Part shown: positions 46,107 through 55,741 of the stretch, in pieces
Layout of the letters: each line of letters opens with the position of its first letter
Position numbering within the stretch: position 1 is the stretch's first letter
Assembly: GCF_011250635.1 (NCBI RefSeq)
Contig: NZ_JAANNP010000001.1
Coordinates: 652,933-716,932, forward strand
Direction of reading: 5' to 3'
DNA: 64,000 nt
Origin: Motilibacter deserti
GTDB taxonomy: Bacteria > Actinomycetota > Actinomycetes > Motilibacterales > Motilibacteraceae
Notes under the pieces: generated by a model
Seen by the model: only the letters and a program-made list of their open reading frames with translations
Told to the model about the DNA's origin: nothing
Databases searched by the model: none
Position numbers and translations under genes: made by a program

Positions 46107-47650
46107 GCGTGCACCTCTGCGACGTTCACTTCGGGGGCTCCGGGCGGGACGAAGGGCAGGCCGGGCGGCGGGCCCTGCTCGAGGAGGCGGAGCACGGCGG
46201 CGGTGTCGAGATGCTCCTCGACCAGGTCGCCGAGGACGTCGAGGCGCGCCTCGCGGGCGGCGGCGAACGACGTGCCGGGCGCAGGGACGAAGCGGCGGCC
46301 CGCGTCACGGGCGACGGCCGCCAGGAAGGACCGGCGGAAGGCGTCGTTCTCCAGCACGCCGTGCCAGGTCGTCCCCCAGACCGCCCCCACCCGGCACCCC
46401 TCGGTGCCGCCGTCGTCGGTGGCGAAGAGAGCGTCGCCCGACGTGGGCGTGACGAGGCCGTGGTGGATCTCGTACGCCGTGACGCGCTCGCCGCCGGAGA
46501 TCGCCGTGCCGGACGGCCGGCCGAGCGTCTTGTGCGGCGCGAAACGGGTCGTCAGCGGCAGCAGGCCGAGCCCGTCCACCGTGCCGGCGCCGCTCTCGAC
46601 GTCGTCGTCGATGCGCGTCCCCAGCATCTGGTAGCCGCCGCAGATGCCGAGGACGGGGCGCCCCTGCGCGGCGCGGGCCGACAGCGCGGCGTCCAGCCCG
46701 CGCGTACGCAGCCACTGCAAGTCGTTGACCGTGGCCCGCGAGCCCGGCAGCACCGCGAGGTCGGCGGCGAGCACGTCCTCGGCCCGGTCGGTGAACGACA
46801 CCTCGACGCCCGGCTCGAGCGCGAGCGCGTCGACGTCCGTGGCGTTGCTCACCCTCGGCAGCCGCACGACCGCGACCCGGAGCGTCTCCTCCCCGACTGG
46901 CCCGCCGACCGAGTCCGGCGCCAGGTCCATGCCGAGGGAGTCCTCGAGATCCAGGCGCAGGCCGCCTACCCAGGGAAGGACGCCGAGCACCGGGCGGCCG
47001 GTCAGCCCGGTCAGCATCTCCAGCCCGGGCGCGAGCAGCGCCGGGTCGCCGCGGAACTTGTTGACCACGAACCCGGCGACGAGGGCCTGGTCCTGCGCTG
47101 ACAGCAGGGCAAGCGTCCCGTGCATGGCCGCGAAGACCCCGCCCCGGTCGATGTCGCCCACCACGACGACGGGCAGGCCGGCCGCCCGTGCCAGGCCCAT
47201 GTTGGCGATGTCGCGGTCGCGCAGGTTGATCTCGGCCGGGCTCCCGGCGCCCTCGCAGATCACGACGTCGAAGCGTTGCCGCAGCCCGTCGAGCGCCTCC
47301 AGGGCGGTCGTCAGCAGCCGCGGCTTGAGGTCGCGGTAGCTCATGGCGTCGACCTCGGCGACCGGGTGCCCCAGCAGGACGACCTGGCTGTGCCGGTCGC
47401 TGCCGGGCTTGAGCAGCACGGGGTTCATGGCGGCCTCGGCCTCGGCCCGGGCGGCGGCCGCCTGCACGGCCTGGGCGCGGCCGATCTCGGCGCCGTCGGC
47501 CGTGACCCAGGAGTTGAGGGACATGTTCTGTGCCTTGAAGGGGGCGACCTTCACGCCGCGGCGGGCCAGCCAGCGGCAGATGCCCGCGGTGAGGACGCTC
47601 TTGCCGGCGTCGGACGTGGTGCCCGCGACGAGCAGGCCGGCGGCGGTCAC
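46103..47650 (-). CDS. cobQ: Cobyric acid synthase
   Basis: A 515-residue glutamine amidotransferase that amidates the b, d, e and g side chains of adenosylcobyrinate diamide. The N-terminal P-loop-like [20 protein letters not shown] and [20 protein letters not shown] are diagnostic; [19 protein letters not shown] and [19 protein letters not shown] follow. The class I glutaminase domain has the nucleophile Cys in [10 protein letters not shown] and the catalytic His in YEIHHGLV. The GTG at 47650 overlaps the cbiB stop and is preferred to a far-upstream extension of the frame. Confidence 0.95.
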   Translation of the reverse strand: MTAAGLLVAGTTSDAGKSVLTAGICRWLARRGVKVAPFKAQNMSLNSWVTADGAEIGRAQAVQAAAARAEAEAAMNPVLLKPGSDRHSQVVLLGHPVAEVDAMSYRDLKPRLLTTALEALDGLRQRFDVVICEGAGSPAEINLRDRDIANMGLARAAGLPVVVVGDIDRGGVFAAMHGTLALLSAQDQALVAGFVVNKFRGDPALLAPGLEMLTGLTGRPVLGVLPWVGGLRLDLEDSLGMDLAPDSVGGPVGEETLRVAVVRLPRVSNATDVDALALEPGVEVSFTDRAEDVLAADLAVLPGSRATVNDLQWLRTRGLDAALSARAAQGRPVLGICGGYQMLGTRIDDDVESGAGTVDGLGLLPLTTRFAPHKTLGRPSGTAISGGERVTAYEIHHGLVTPTSGDALFATDDGGTEGCRVGAVWGTTWHGVLENDAFRRSFLAAVARDAGRRFVPAPGTSFAAAREARLDVLGDLVEEHLDTAAVLRLLEQGPPPGLPFVPPGAPEVNVAEVHA

Positions 47651-48642
47651 GCGCGGGCCCGGAGGCGGGCGTAGGGCCGGGCGGCGGCGAGGAGGAGGGC
47701 GACGGCGAGCGCGGACCGCTCCACGGCCAGCGAGAGCCGGGCAGCACGCGCCACGTCGGTGACTTCCGGGGCGCGCCCGTCGCCCAGCTCGGGGCGGTCC
47801 TCGACCCGGCCGGCGTAGACGTTGCGGCCGCCGAGGCGCACCCCGAGGGCGCCGGCGAAGGCGGCCTCGCACCGGCCTGCGTTGGGGCTGGGATGGGCCG
47901 CGCCGTCGCGGCGCAGCGCGCGCCAGGCCGCGCGCGGGGAGCCGCCGACCACGGGGGCGGCGCAGACCGCGAGCAGGCCCGTCAGCCGCGCGGGGGCGAG
48001 GTTGGCGACGTCGTCGAGCCGGGCGCTCGCCCAGCCGAAGCGCTCGTGCCGGAGCGTCCGGTGCCCAACCATGGCGTCGAGGGTGTTGGCCGCGCGGTAG
48101 GCGAGCAGCCCGGGGACGCCCGCGACGGCGCCCCAGACCAGCGGCGCGACGACCGCGTCGGAGGTGTTCTCCGCCACCGACTCCACGGTGGCCCGGGCCA
48201 GCCCGTCGGCGTCGAGCACGGACGGGTCGCGGCCGCAGAGGTGCGGCAGCCGCGCGCGGGCCGCGGCCAGGTCTCCCGCGCGGAGGGCGTCGCTCATCGC
48301 CGCCGCCTCGCGACGCAGCGTGGTGCCACCGAGCACCGCCCACGTCGCGGCGGCCGTCAGCGCGAGCCGCAGCGGGGCCGAGGCGGGCATCCGGCCCAGC
48401 ACCCGGTCGAGAGCGCGGGCGCCGGCGTAGGTGCTCCCGACGCAGGCCAGGGCGTAGGCGGCGCCGCGCGCTCGCGAAGGGGCCCAGGCGCGGCGCTCCA
48501 GCGCTCCGGCGGCGCTGCCGAAGAGGGCCACCGGATGGCCGCGGCGGGGGTCGGCGAGGACGCGGTCCACGACGGTGCCGAGCAGCAGCCCTGCGGGCAG
48601 CACGAGGGCAGCGCTCACCCCGGGTCGTGCGCGTGCGAGCAC
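47647..48642 (-). CDS. cbiB: Adenosylcobinamide-phosphate synthase
   Basis: A 331-residue membrane enzyme (CobD/CbiB) that attaches aminopropanol phosphate to adenosylcobyric acid. [22 protein letters not shown] near the N-terminus, [25 protein letters not shown] and [40 protein letters not shown] (in parts) are diagnostic. I chose GTG 48642, with GAGGAGG 6 bases upstream, rather than the GTG at 48618 which lacks such a site. It is the first gene of the second riboswitch-controlled unit, cbiB-cobQ-cobN. Confidence 0.92.
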   Translation of the reverse strand: MLARARPGVSAALVLPAGLLLGTVVDRVLADPRRGHPVALFGSAAGALERRAWAPSRARGAAYALACVGSTYAGARALDRVLGRMPASAPLRLALTAAATWAVLGGTTLRREAAAMSDALRAGDLAAARARLPHLCGRDPSVLDADGLARATVESVAENTSDAVVAPLVWGAVAGVPGLLAYRAANTLDAMVGHRTLRHERFGWASARLDDVANLAPARLTGLLAVCAAPVVGGSPRAAWRALRRDGAAHPSPNAGRCEAAFAGALGVRLGGRNVYAGRVEDRPELGDGRAPEVTDVARAARLSLAVERSALAVALLLAAARPYARLRARA

Positions 48643-48659
48643 GCAGAGCCTCCTCGCCC

Positions 48660-48885
48660 CGAGGTGTCCACGCCTCGATCGGCCGGTCCGTACCGAGGGT
48701 CGGAGTCTCCTGGCTCCCGGATCACCGCTCGCCCCCGGCCTTCCCGCCGTCGCCGGCAGTGGCTGGTGCGCCCGGCCACGCGACGGGCGCACGAGCGCCG
48801 TCACGAGGCCTTGCGTGGAGGTTCGCTCTCCGGTCACAGTGGCGGGACCGCACCGGACTCGCACCGGCTTCCTCCACCACCCTCG
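48660..48885 (-). promoter_or_regulatory. Cobalamin riboswitch ahead of cbiB-cobQ-cobN
   Basis: On the minus strand the aptamer core GGAAGCCGGTGCGAGTCCGG with TGCGGTCCCGCCACTGTGACCG lies at about 48872-48831, and GGGAGCCAGGAGACTCC follows near 48718-48702. A hairpin with the loop CGTGGACA (48660-48677) precedes the cbiB ribosome-binding site GAGGAGG, resembling the first riboswitch's CGTGGAAA loop. Ends are approximate. Bases 48886-49080 hold the promoter region of the divergent amino-acid transporter; I see no certain element there. Confidence 0.92.
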
Positions 48886-49080
48886 CCCGCTACTCCATCA
48901 CGCGGGAGCGAGCCCGTCAAAGCACGCCCTCCTCCAGCGTGACGGAGCCCCGCCGCACCGTAGCGACCCCATCTCGTAACAATGGCGAAACTGTCTCGCC
49001 GCAGCGGCCGTGTTCCATCTGCCTCCTGCCCGGCGGGCCGATAACCTCGCCGCGCCGCAAACTTCTGGAGGACACGGACG

Positions 49081-49959
49081 ATGATTCGCACTCGGCGCAC
49101 GACACGGCGCACGACGACTGCCGGCGCCCTGCTCGCCGCCGCGGGGCTCTTCCTCGCCGCCTGCGGCAGCGACGACGAGGACGGCGGCGACACCCCGGCC
49201 GCGCCGGCTCCCACCGGCGCCGTCAGCAACGCCCCGACGACCCCTGACGTCGAGCTGATCAGCGACGGGAAGCTCACCGTCTGCACCTCGCTGCCCTACG
49301 CCCCGTTCGAGGCGAACCAGGACGGCAAGGTCCAGGGCTTCGACATCGACATCATGGACCTGGTCTCGGCCCAGCTCGGCGTCACGACGGACGTCAAGGA
49401 CACCGGCTTCGACGGCATCCAGTCCGGCGCGGCGCTCAACGCCGGCCAGTGCGACATCGCCGCCGCCGGCATGACCATCACCCCCGAGCGGCAGCAGAGC
49501 ATCGACTTCAGCGCCCCCTACTTCGACGCGAACCAGGCGCTCGTGTCCAAGAAGGGCAGCGGGATCACCTCGCTCGAGGCGGCCAAGGGCAAGAAGCTCA
49601 CCTCGCAGGAGGCGACGACGGGCGAGAAGTACGCCCGCGACGCCGGCCTCGACCCGGTCTCCGTCGGCACCCCTGACCTGCAGTTCAACGCGCTCAAGGC
49701 CGGCCAGGCCGACGTCGCGATCCAGGACCTGCCCGTCGTCAGCGAGTGGCTCAAGGACGCGGCCAACGCCGACTTCGAGATCTCCGCGACGATCGAGACC
49801 GGCGAGCAGTACGGCTTCGGCGTCAAGAAGGGCAACAGCGCCCTGCTCGAGGTCGTCAACTCCGTGCTCGAGGGCGCCCGCTCGGACGGCACGTACGACG
49901 AGATCTACACCAAGTGGATCGGCGAGGTGCCGAGCGCGGCGGCCACGCCGGCCAGCTGA
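49081..49959 (+). CDS. Polar amino-acid ABC transporter substrate-binding lipoprotein
   Basis: A 292-residue extracellular solute-binding protein of family 3. The N-terminus is an Arg-rich lipoprotein signal with lipobox LAAC (Cys at 28) followed by an acidic linker. The binding fold shows [54 protein letters not shown] (in parts) and the C-terminal [13 protein letters not shown]. Ligand is probably glutamine, glutamate or another polar amino acid. It heads a three-gene importer operon with a permease and ATPase. Confidence 0.9.
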   Translation: MIRTRRTTRRTTTAGALLAAAGLFLAACGSDDEDGGDTPAAPAPTGAVSNAPTTPDVELISDGKLTVCTSLPYAPFEANQDGKVQGFDIDIMDLVSAQLGVTTDVKDTGFDGIQSGAALNAGQCDIAAAGMTITPERQQSIDFSAPYFDANQALVSKKGSGITSLEAAKGKKLTSQEATTGEKYARDAGLDPVSVGTPDLQFNALKAGQADVAIQDLPVVSEWLKDAANADFEISATIETGEQYGFGVKKGNSALLEVVNSVLEGARSDGTYDEIYTKWIGEVPSAAATPAS

Positions 49960-49977
49960 CAGGAGCTAGTACCACCG

Positions 49978-50796
49978 ATGTCCACGACGAGCGCGCCCGC
50001 GCGCCGTTTGACGCGCAAGCAACGGCGCCGGGTGTCGCTCGGCCTCCAGTACGCCCTGCTGGTCGTGCTGGTGCTCGCCTTCGCGTTCCTCGCCGACTGG
50101 GGGACGCTGAAGGAGAACTTCGGCAACACCGACCTGGCCCGGGAGATGTTCCCGGACGTCATCACGACGGCCATGGTCAACACGGTCAAGTACACCGTCT
50201 TCGGCTTCCTGCTCGGCCTGCTGCTCGGGCTCGTGCTGGCGCTGATGCGGCTCTCGCAGATCCGGGCGTACCGGGCGCTGGCCGGCCTCTACATCGAGGT
50301 CTTCCGCGGGCTGCCAGCGCTGATCATCTTCATCTTCATCGGGTACGGCGTCCCCTTCGCCTTCCCCGGCTGGCAGATCCCGGGCGGGCTGACCGGGCAG
50401 GTCACGCTCGCCCTCGGGCTGGTGTCCGGCGCCTACATGGCCGAGACCGTGCGGGCGGGCCTGCAGGCGGTGCCGAAGGGGCAGACCGAGGCGGCCCGCT
50501 CGCTCGGCATGTCCTCCACGCGCGCGATGGTCTCGATCGTCATCCCGCAGGCGTTCCGCATCATCATCCCCCCGCTGACCAACGAGCTCGTCCTGCTGCT
50601 GAAGGATTCCTCGCTGGTCTACGTGCTCGGCATGACGCTGGAGCAGCAGGACCTCACGAAGTACGGCCGCGAGATCACCCAGGCCAACTTCAACAGCACC
50701 CCGCTGCTGGTCGCCGGGCTCTGCTACCTGGTCCTGACCGTCCCGCTGAGCTACCTGGCACGTCGGCTCGAGGCAAGGCAGGCGAAGGCACGATGA
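49978..50796 (+). CDS. Polar amino-acid ABC transporter permease (HisM/GlnP type)
   Basis: A 272-residue permease with about five to six transmembrane segments. The EAA loop reads [35 protein letters not shown], cited in parts, and [17 protein letters not shown] precedes it. AGGAGC lies 10 bases before ATG 49978. It follows the binding-protein gene by 18 bases, and its stop overlaps the ATPase start (ATGA). A single permease gene suggests a homodimeric channel. Confidence 0.92.
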   Translation: MSTTSAPARRLTRKQRRRVSLGLQYALLVVLVLAFAFLADWGTLKENFGNTDLAREMFPDVITTAMVNTVKYTVFGFLLGLLLGLVLALMRLSQIRAYRALAGLYIEVFRGLPALIIFIFIGYGVPFAFPGWQIPGGLTGQVTLALGLVSGAYMAETVRAGLQAVPKGQTEAARSLGMSSTRAMVSIVIPQAFRIIIPPLTNELVLLLKDSSLVYVLGMTLEQQDLTKYGREITQANFNSTPLLVAGLCYLVLTVPLSYLARRLEARQAKAR

Positions 50797-51689
50797 CCGC
50801 GACGTCCATGGCCAAGGCGACCGCGACCGGCGGCCGCCCGCCCGTGATCGCCATCTGCGACGTGCACAAGTCCTTCGGGGAGAACCAGGTCCTCAAGGGC
50901 ATCGACCTCGAGGTCCAGGCCGGCGAGGTGGTGTGCGTGATCGGGCCGTCCGGCTCGGGCAAGTCCACCTTGCTGCGCTGCGTCAACCTGCTCGAGCAGC
51001 CGACGTCCGGCACCGTCCACGTCGAGGGCATCGAGGTCACGGACCCCGACGTCGACATCGACGCCGTGCGGCGCCGGATCGGCATGGTCTTCCAGCAGTT
51101 CAACCTGTTCCCGCACCTGACCGTGATGGACAACCTCACAATCGCCCAGCGCCGGGTGCTGGGGCGCAAGAAGGACGAGGCCGAGCGCATCGCACGGCGC
51201 AACCTCGAGCGGGTCGGGCTCGCCGACCGCGGCGACGCGTACCCGGCGAAGCTGTCCGGCGGGCAGCAGCAGCGGGTCGCGATCGCGCGCTCGCTCTCGA
51301 TGGACCCCGACCTCATGCTCTTCGACGAGCCCACCTCCGCACTCGACCCCGAGCTCGTGGGCGACGTGCTCGCCGTCATGCGGGGGCTCGCGGCGGAGGG
51401 CATGACCATGCTCGTCGTGACCCACGAGATGAGCTTCGCCCGGGAGGTGGCGTCCCGCGTCGTCTTCATGGACGGCGGCGTCGTCGTCGAGGACGGGCAC
51501 CCGGACCAGGTCATCGGCAACCCGCAGCACGCCCGGACGCGCACCTTCCTGTCGCGGGTGCTCGACCCCGCGGCGGCGTCGCTCGGCGAGGTGCCGGGGG
51601 CGCCGGCGGGCTCGGCAGGCTCGGCCGGCTCGATGCAGGGGGAGGTCGCGCCGCAGGTCGGCTTCGAGAGAGGCCCCGGCCTACCCTGA
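50793..51689 (+). CDS. Polar amino-acid ABC transporter ATP-binding protein (GlnQ/HisP type)
   Basis: A 298-residue ATPase. Walker A is GPSGSGKST, the Q-loop lies in [18 protein letters not shown], the signature is [15 protein letters not shown], and Walker B is [17 protein letters not shown], followed by the switch His in [13 protein letters not shown]. All are typical of the polar amino-acid family. The C-terminus has an extra Ala/Gly/Ser-rich tail of about 40 residues beyond the usual end. The gene ends 8 bases before tRNA-Arg. Confidence 0.93.
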   Translation: MTATSMAKATATGGRPPVIAICDVHKSFGENQVLKGIDLEVQAGEVVCVIGPSGSGKSTLLRCVNLLEQPTSGTVHVEGIEVTDPDVDIDAVRRRIGMVFQQFNLFPHLTVMDNLTIAQRRVLGRKKDEAERIARRNLERVGLADRGDAYPAKLSGGQQQRVAIARSLSMDPDLMLFDEPTSALDPELVGDVLAVMRGLAAEGMTMLVVTHEMSFAREVASRVVFMDGGVVVEDGHPDQVIGNPQHARTRTFLSRVLDPAAASLGEVPGAPAGSAGSAGSMQGEVAPQVGFERGPGLP

Positions 51690-51696
51690 CGCCCAG

Positions 51697-51769
51697 GCGC
51701 CCGTAGCTCAGCGGATAGAGCAGCGGACTTCTAATCCGACGGTCGCAGGTTCGACCCCTGCCGGGCGCG
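51697..51769 (+). tRNA. tRNA-Arg (TCT)
   Basis: The acceptor stem GCGCCCG pairs with CGGGCGC, the D-arm has TAGCTCAGCGGATAGAGCA, the anticodon loop CTTCTAA presents TCT, and the T-arm reads GCAGGTTCGACCCCTGC. This tRNA reads AGA/AGG, rare codons in such GC-rich DNA. CCA is not encoded. No attachment-site duplication is seen nearby. Confidence 0.95.
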
Positions 51770-51904
51770 CTCCGTCTCCTCCCTCTCCGCCGTCGGCGGC
51801 GGTGGCGGGCGGCCTCGCCGTACCCGTAGCAAGCCAGATCGAGCGAAGCGCTTTACGCGATTTTTACTTCCTGTCCCGGTTCTCCGCGTGGTTCCGGCTT
51901 TCTC

Positions 51905-51934
51905 TTGACATGGGGCGAGAAGCGCCACTAGGAA
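51905..51934 (+). promoter_or_regulatory. Candidate promoter for the large M14 peptidase gene
   Basis: TTGACA (51905-51910) and TAGGAA (51929-51934) are 18 bases apart, in an AT-richer stretch 130 bases before the gene. The rest of the 295-base gap after tRNA-Arg shows no gene. Confidence 0.55.
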
Positions 51935-52064
51935 TTCGGGCACGACGCGGGACGGCACCGCCGGTGCGGCCCGTCCCGGCCCGGCTGGTCCGTGCACCGT
52001 CGCTGCTCGTCCCGGGCCGGTGCATCCGCGCGGCCCCAGTGCGACACCTCAGGAGGTCGGGCAC

Positions 52065-54632
52065 GTGAGAGCCCGTTCCGTTCGACTCCCGATGCTGGCG
52101 GGCGCCCTGCTCGCCGGGCTGCTCGTGCCGGTCTCGCAGCCGGCCGACGCCGCCATCGCGCCGCCGTGGTGCGGCACGCCGTCCGCCGACGCGGCCGCCG
52201 CGCTCCCCACCGGCGCCAACGCCGGCGACCCGGCAGGCAGCTTCCCGCACATCCCCTACTACGCCGTCGGGTGCACGCTCGAGCGCATCCAGGGTGAGAG
52301 CAACGGCCGGATGAGCCTCGAGGTCATCGGCGAGTCAGCGCTCGGCCGCCCCATGTACGGCGTGGTGATCAACGCGCTCGAGACGAAGCAGCAGCGCGAC
52401 GACTACCGGGCCTGGACGAAGGTCCGCAAGGAGATGCTGGAGGACCCGGCGAAGGCGCAGAGCCTGGTCGACGCGGCCGGCTCCCGGATCAAGACGCCCA
52501 TGGTGGTGCAGGGCGGCATCCACGGCAACGAGTTCGAGGGCGTCGACGCCGCCATGGAGCTCATCGAGAAGTACGCGACGACGCCGTACGGCGTGGACCC
52601 CGAGGTCGACTACGCGCTCGACCACCTCGTGCTGGTGTTCAACCCGATCCAGAACCCGGACGGCCGCGTCTCCGGCCAGCGCCTGAACGGCAACGGCTTC
52701 GACCTCAACCGCGACTACCTCTCCCAGACCCAGACCGAGACGATCGCGTCGATCAACCTGCAGAAGGAGTGGCTCGCCCCCGAGCTGCTCGACCTGCACG
52801 GCTACGTCGCCCCCACCCTCATCGAGGGCACCACCAAGCCGCACAACCCGAGCGTCGAGTACGACCTCTGGATCAAGTGGAACCAGCCGCGCGTGGCCGC
52901 CAACGTCGCCGCGATGGACGCCGCCGGCTTCGAGACCACCATCCCGGTGACGGAGTGGTGCTCCGACGGGGACTTCCCCACCGCGCCGTCGGGCCTGTGC
53001 GACAACGGGCGGCCGCCCGGCCCCGCCGAGGCGGAGGGCTGGGACGACTGGGGGCCGTTCTACACCGGGATGTACGCCCAGCAGATCGGCCTCGACGCCT
53101 CCACCGTCGAGATGTGCTGGACGCCCTTCGACATCTGCGGCGGCCGCGTGGGCGCCAAGGACCAGCAGGTCGTCGTCGTCGAGTCCACGATGGACTTCGT
53201 CGCGGACAACCGCAGCGCGATGCTTCACGACCAGCTGGAGATCCTGAAGCGCAACGACGTCAACGCCCCGCGCCCGGCCTGCTGCCCGGCGCCGTACGAC
53301 GTCGACAACAACTGGATGAACGAGTACGGCGAGGGCTACGTCATCCCGATGGGCACCGGCCAGCGCAGCGAGGCCGAGGCCAACCGGCTCGTGGAATGGC
53401 TGCTCTACAACGACATCGAGGTGCAGAAGACGACCCAGCCGTACACCTACGGCGGGACGACGTACGCCCCCGGCTCGTACCTCGTGCCGATGGCCCAGCC
53501 GCGCCGCGGGCTCGCGGACACGGCGCTGTCGGTCGGCGTCGACATCTCCGACCGCATCAACCAGCTCTACGCACCGCCGGCGGCCTGGAGCCACGGCTAC
53601 CTGTGGGGCGCCGACGTCGTCCCCGTCGCGCGGGGTGCCGCCCTGCCGGCCAAGGTCAACAAGGTCCGCGGGCCGAGCCTGCTCGGCGGCGGCGTCCAGG
53701 GCGGCAGCGCCGACTACTACGCGCTGGAGATCGACTCCCCCACCGCCGTCCGCTTCCTCAACGGCCTCGTCGCCGACGGCGGCCTGCAGCCGAAGCTCGC
53801 GCTCGGCCCGGTGCAGGCGACGACGGGCACGCTGGCCGCGGGCTCCGTCGTCCTCCCCGCCGGCCGACAGGCCCGTCGCGCCCTCGACGCGCTCGCGAAG
53901 CGGACGGGCCTGGAGTTCCAGCCGGTGAAGGCGGCCGGCGTTCCGGCCCTGGAGGCCATCGACCGGGTCCCCCGGATCGCCGTCCTCGCCGGCAGCCTCG
54001 ACCAGAGCGTGTGGTCGCTGCGCGACCTCGGCTTCCCCGCCAACCCGGTCTCCACGGCCATGCTGAACGGCGCCACCAACCCGCTGGACAGCTACGACGT
54101 GATCTTCAACGCGGGCACCGGCTACCCGGCCAACACGGCGGCCAACGCGACGGCCCGCGCTCGTCTCGCCGCGTTCTTCGCCGCGGGCGGCGGTTACATC
54201 GGAGCGGGTACGACCGGCGCCGGGTTCCTCACCAACGGCGGCCAGGTCACCGGCCTGACCGCGGCGGCGCGGACGGGCGGCGGGCGCTCGGGCATCGTCT
54301 GGTGGGACAACACCGGCGGCACCTCGAGCGTCATCACCGGTGCGTACCCGGCGCGCGACACCGCGATCATGGACCCGCCGACCTGGCTGACCGCCGTGCC
54401 GTCGACGTTCACGGTCGACGCGCGGCTGCCGCAGTCCGGCTTCTTCGCCGCCGGCCTGTGGCGACTGGACGAGCAGTCGGCGTCGGCGCCGGGCAGCGCG
54501 CTCGTCGCCCACGGGACCAACACGACCGGCACCGCCCGCATGACGGTGTTCGCGATGAACCCGCTCTACCGCGCTGACCCCGAGCGGGAGTGGCCGATGG
54601 TGAGCGCGGCCGCGTACTGGGCCGACAAGTAG
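52065..54632 (+). CDS. Large secreted M14 zinc carboxypeptidase-like protein
   Basis: An 855-residue exported peptidase-like protein. A Sec signal (residues 1-30, cleavage near ADAA) precedes an M14 domain at about 60-400 with HGNE in GGIHGNEFEG, NPDGRVSGQR, FDLNRDYLSQTQ, LLDLHGYVAP (third zinc ligand) and a candidate catalytic Glu in VVVESTMDF. The C-terminal 350 residues contain a ThuA/glutaminase-like segment (YDVIFNAGTGYPA, GGGYIGAGTTGAGF) and a terminal beta domain. AGGAGGT lies 8 bases before GTG 52065, and the gene ends at a strong hairpin. It shares little beyond the M14 motifs with the peptidase at 21098. Substrate unknown. Confidence 0.82.
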   Translation: MRARSVRLPMLAGALLAGLLVPVSQPADAAIAPPWCGTPSADAAAALPTGANAGDPAGSFPHIPYYAVGCTLERIQGESNGRMSLEVIGESALGRPMYGVVINALETKQQRDDYRAWTKVRKEMLEDPAKAQSLVDAAGSRIKTPMVVQGGIHGNEFEGVDAAMELIEKYATTPYGVDPEVDYALDHLVLVFNPIQNPDGRVSGQRLNGNGFDLNRDYLSQTQTETIASINLQKEWLAPELLDLHGYVAPTLIEGTTKPHNPSVEYDLWIKWNQPRVAANVAAMDAAGFETTIPVTEWCSDGDFPTAPSGLCDNGRPPGPAEAEGWDDWGPFYTGMYAQQIGLDASTVEMCWTPFDICGGRVGAKDQQVVVVESTMDFVADNRSAMLHDQLEILKRNDVNAPRPACCPAPYDVDNNWMNEYGEGYVIPMGTGQRSEAEANRLVEWLLYNDIEVQKTTQPYTYGGTTYAPGSYLVPMAQPRRGLADTALSVGVDISDRINQLYAPPAAWSHGYLWGADVVPVARGAALPAKVNKVRGPSLLGGGVQGGSADYYALEIDSPTAVRFLNGLVADGGLQPKLALGPVQATTGTLAAGSVVLPAGRQARRALDALAKRTGLEFQPVKAAGVPALEAIDRVPRIAVLAGSLDQSVWSLRDLGFPANPVSTAMLNGATNPLDSYDVIFNAGTGYPANTAANATARARLAAFFAAGGGYIGAGTTGAGFLTNGGQVTGLTAAARTGGGRSGIVWWDNTGGTSSVITGAYPARDTAIMDPPTWLTAVPSTFTVDARLPQSGFFAAGLWRLDEQSASAPGSALVAHGTNTTGTARMTVFAMNPLYRADPEREWPMVSAAAYWADK

Positions 54633-54652
54633 CCCCGGCTCACCGTGCCCGT

Positions 54653-54688
54653 CCGACGGCGGCCCTGCTCCGGCAGGGCCGCCGTCGG
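54653..54688 (+). terminator. Terminator hairpin after the large M14 peptidase gene
   Basis: A perfect 16-base stem (54653-54668 with 54673-54688) and a TCCG loop begin 20 bases after the stop codon. Confidence 0.8.
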
Positions 54689-54780
54689 CGTCCGCGCCCC
54701 TTCCCGCGGCGGGCGCCGGCGCCGGGTGCGCCAGAATGACGGCGCGGCGCGCTCGGCCCGCAGGACCGCGAGGAGCAGGC

Positions 54781-55737
54781 GTGGCAGGCGACGTTCGGTG
54801 GGGCTTCCTCGGCGCGGGCGCGATGGCCCGCAACATCGCCCCCTGTGTGCACGCGGCCCGCGGCGCGCGCCTGGAGTCGGCCGCCGCCCGGGACGCCGGA
54901 AGGGCGCTTCGCCTCGGCCCGGCCGGGTCGGCGTACGACGACTACGAGCTCGTCCTGCAGGACCCCCACGTCGACGCGGTCTACATCGCGCTCAACAACG
55001 ACGCGCACCTGCCGTGGACGCTGCGCGCGCTCGAGGCCGGCAAGCACGTGCTCTGCGAGAAGCCGCTGGGCCTCACCGGCGAGGAGGTACGCCGCATGGC
55101 CGCCGCGGGTGAGGCCGCCGGCAAGCTCGTGGTGGAGGCGTTCTGGTACCGCTGGCACCCGCGCACCCGCCGCGCCGAGGCACTGGTCCGGGCCGGCCTG
55201 CTCGGCGAGATCAGGTCCGTGACGTCGACCTTCACCGGCGGGGTGACCGAGGACCTCGTCAACTACCGCTACGACCCCGCCCGCGGCGGTGGCGCCCTCT
55301 ACGACGTCGGCTGCTACGCCGTGTCGGCCGCGCTCTGGGGGGCGGGGGCCGCTTCCCTGCGCCGGGCCGAGGGCGAGCTGGAGCTGCACGCCAGCGGCGT
55401 CGACCTGGCCGGCCGGGCCGGCCTCACGCTCGGCGGCACGGCAGCCGAGGTGAGGTTCGGCATGTCCGGGGCAGACGTCCAGTCGGTCGTCGTCGAGGGG
55501 ACCGAAGGGCGACTCGAGATCCGGGAGAACGCGTTCGTCTCCCGCTTCGAGGCCGCCGAGCTGCACGTCGACGACCGGGTGGAGCTCTTCGCGCCGGTGG
55601 ACCCGTACCAGCTGATGTTCGAGGCCGTGTCGGCCCGCATCCGCGGCGAGGCGGACACGATCGTCGAGATCGAGGAGTCGATCCGCATCGCGGACGCGAT
55701 CGACGCGGTGTTCGCGGCCGCACGCGAGAGAAGCTGA
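54781..55737 (+). CDS. Gfo/Idh/MocA-family oxidoreductase
   Basis: A 318-residue NAD(P)-dependent oxidoreductase. The N-terminal Rossmann motif WGFLGAGAMARN is followed by YIALNNDAHLPWTLRALEAGKHVLCEKPLG, in parts, where the EKP lysine is the family hallmark, and GGALYDVGCYAVSAAL holds the substrate-domain signature with a conserved His/Cys region. Usual substrates are sugars, inositols or trans-dihydrodiols; this one is nearest in look to the trans-1,2-dihydrobenzene-diol dehydrogenase/glucose-fructose group but cannot be fixed. The GTG at 54781 follows GGAGC. It converges with the copper-related gene, 4 bases apart. Confidence 0.88.
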   Translation: MAGDVRWGFLGAGAMARNIAPCVHAARGARLESAAARDAGRALRLGPAGSAYDDYELVLQDPHVDAVYIALNNDAHLPWTLRALEAGKHVLCEKPLGLTGEEVRRMAAAGEAAGKLVVEAFWYRWHPRTRRAEALVRAGLLGEIRSVTSTFTGGVTEDLVNYRYDPARGGGALYDVGCYAVSAALWGAGAASLRRAEGELELHASGVDLAGRAGLTLGGTAAEVRFGMSGADVQSVVVEGTEGRLEIRENAFVSRFEAAELHVDDRVELFAPVDPYQLMFEAVSARIRGEADTIVEIEESIRIADAIDAVFAAARERS

Positions 55738-55741
55738 CGCC

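Noticed and set aside
42333-46634. Open plus-strand frame of about 1430 codons
   Set aside because: It lies antisense to cobN, whose own frame has full family motifs; the translated sequence is repetitive RVRR-type noise.
51697-51769. tRNA-Arg as an attachment site of an integrated element
   Set aside because: No partial duplicate of the tRNA 3' end, no integrase and no change of composition is seen downstream.
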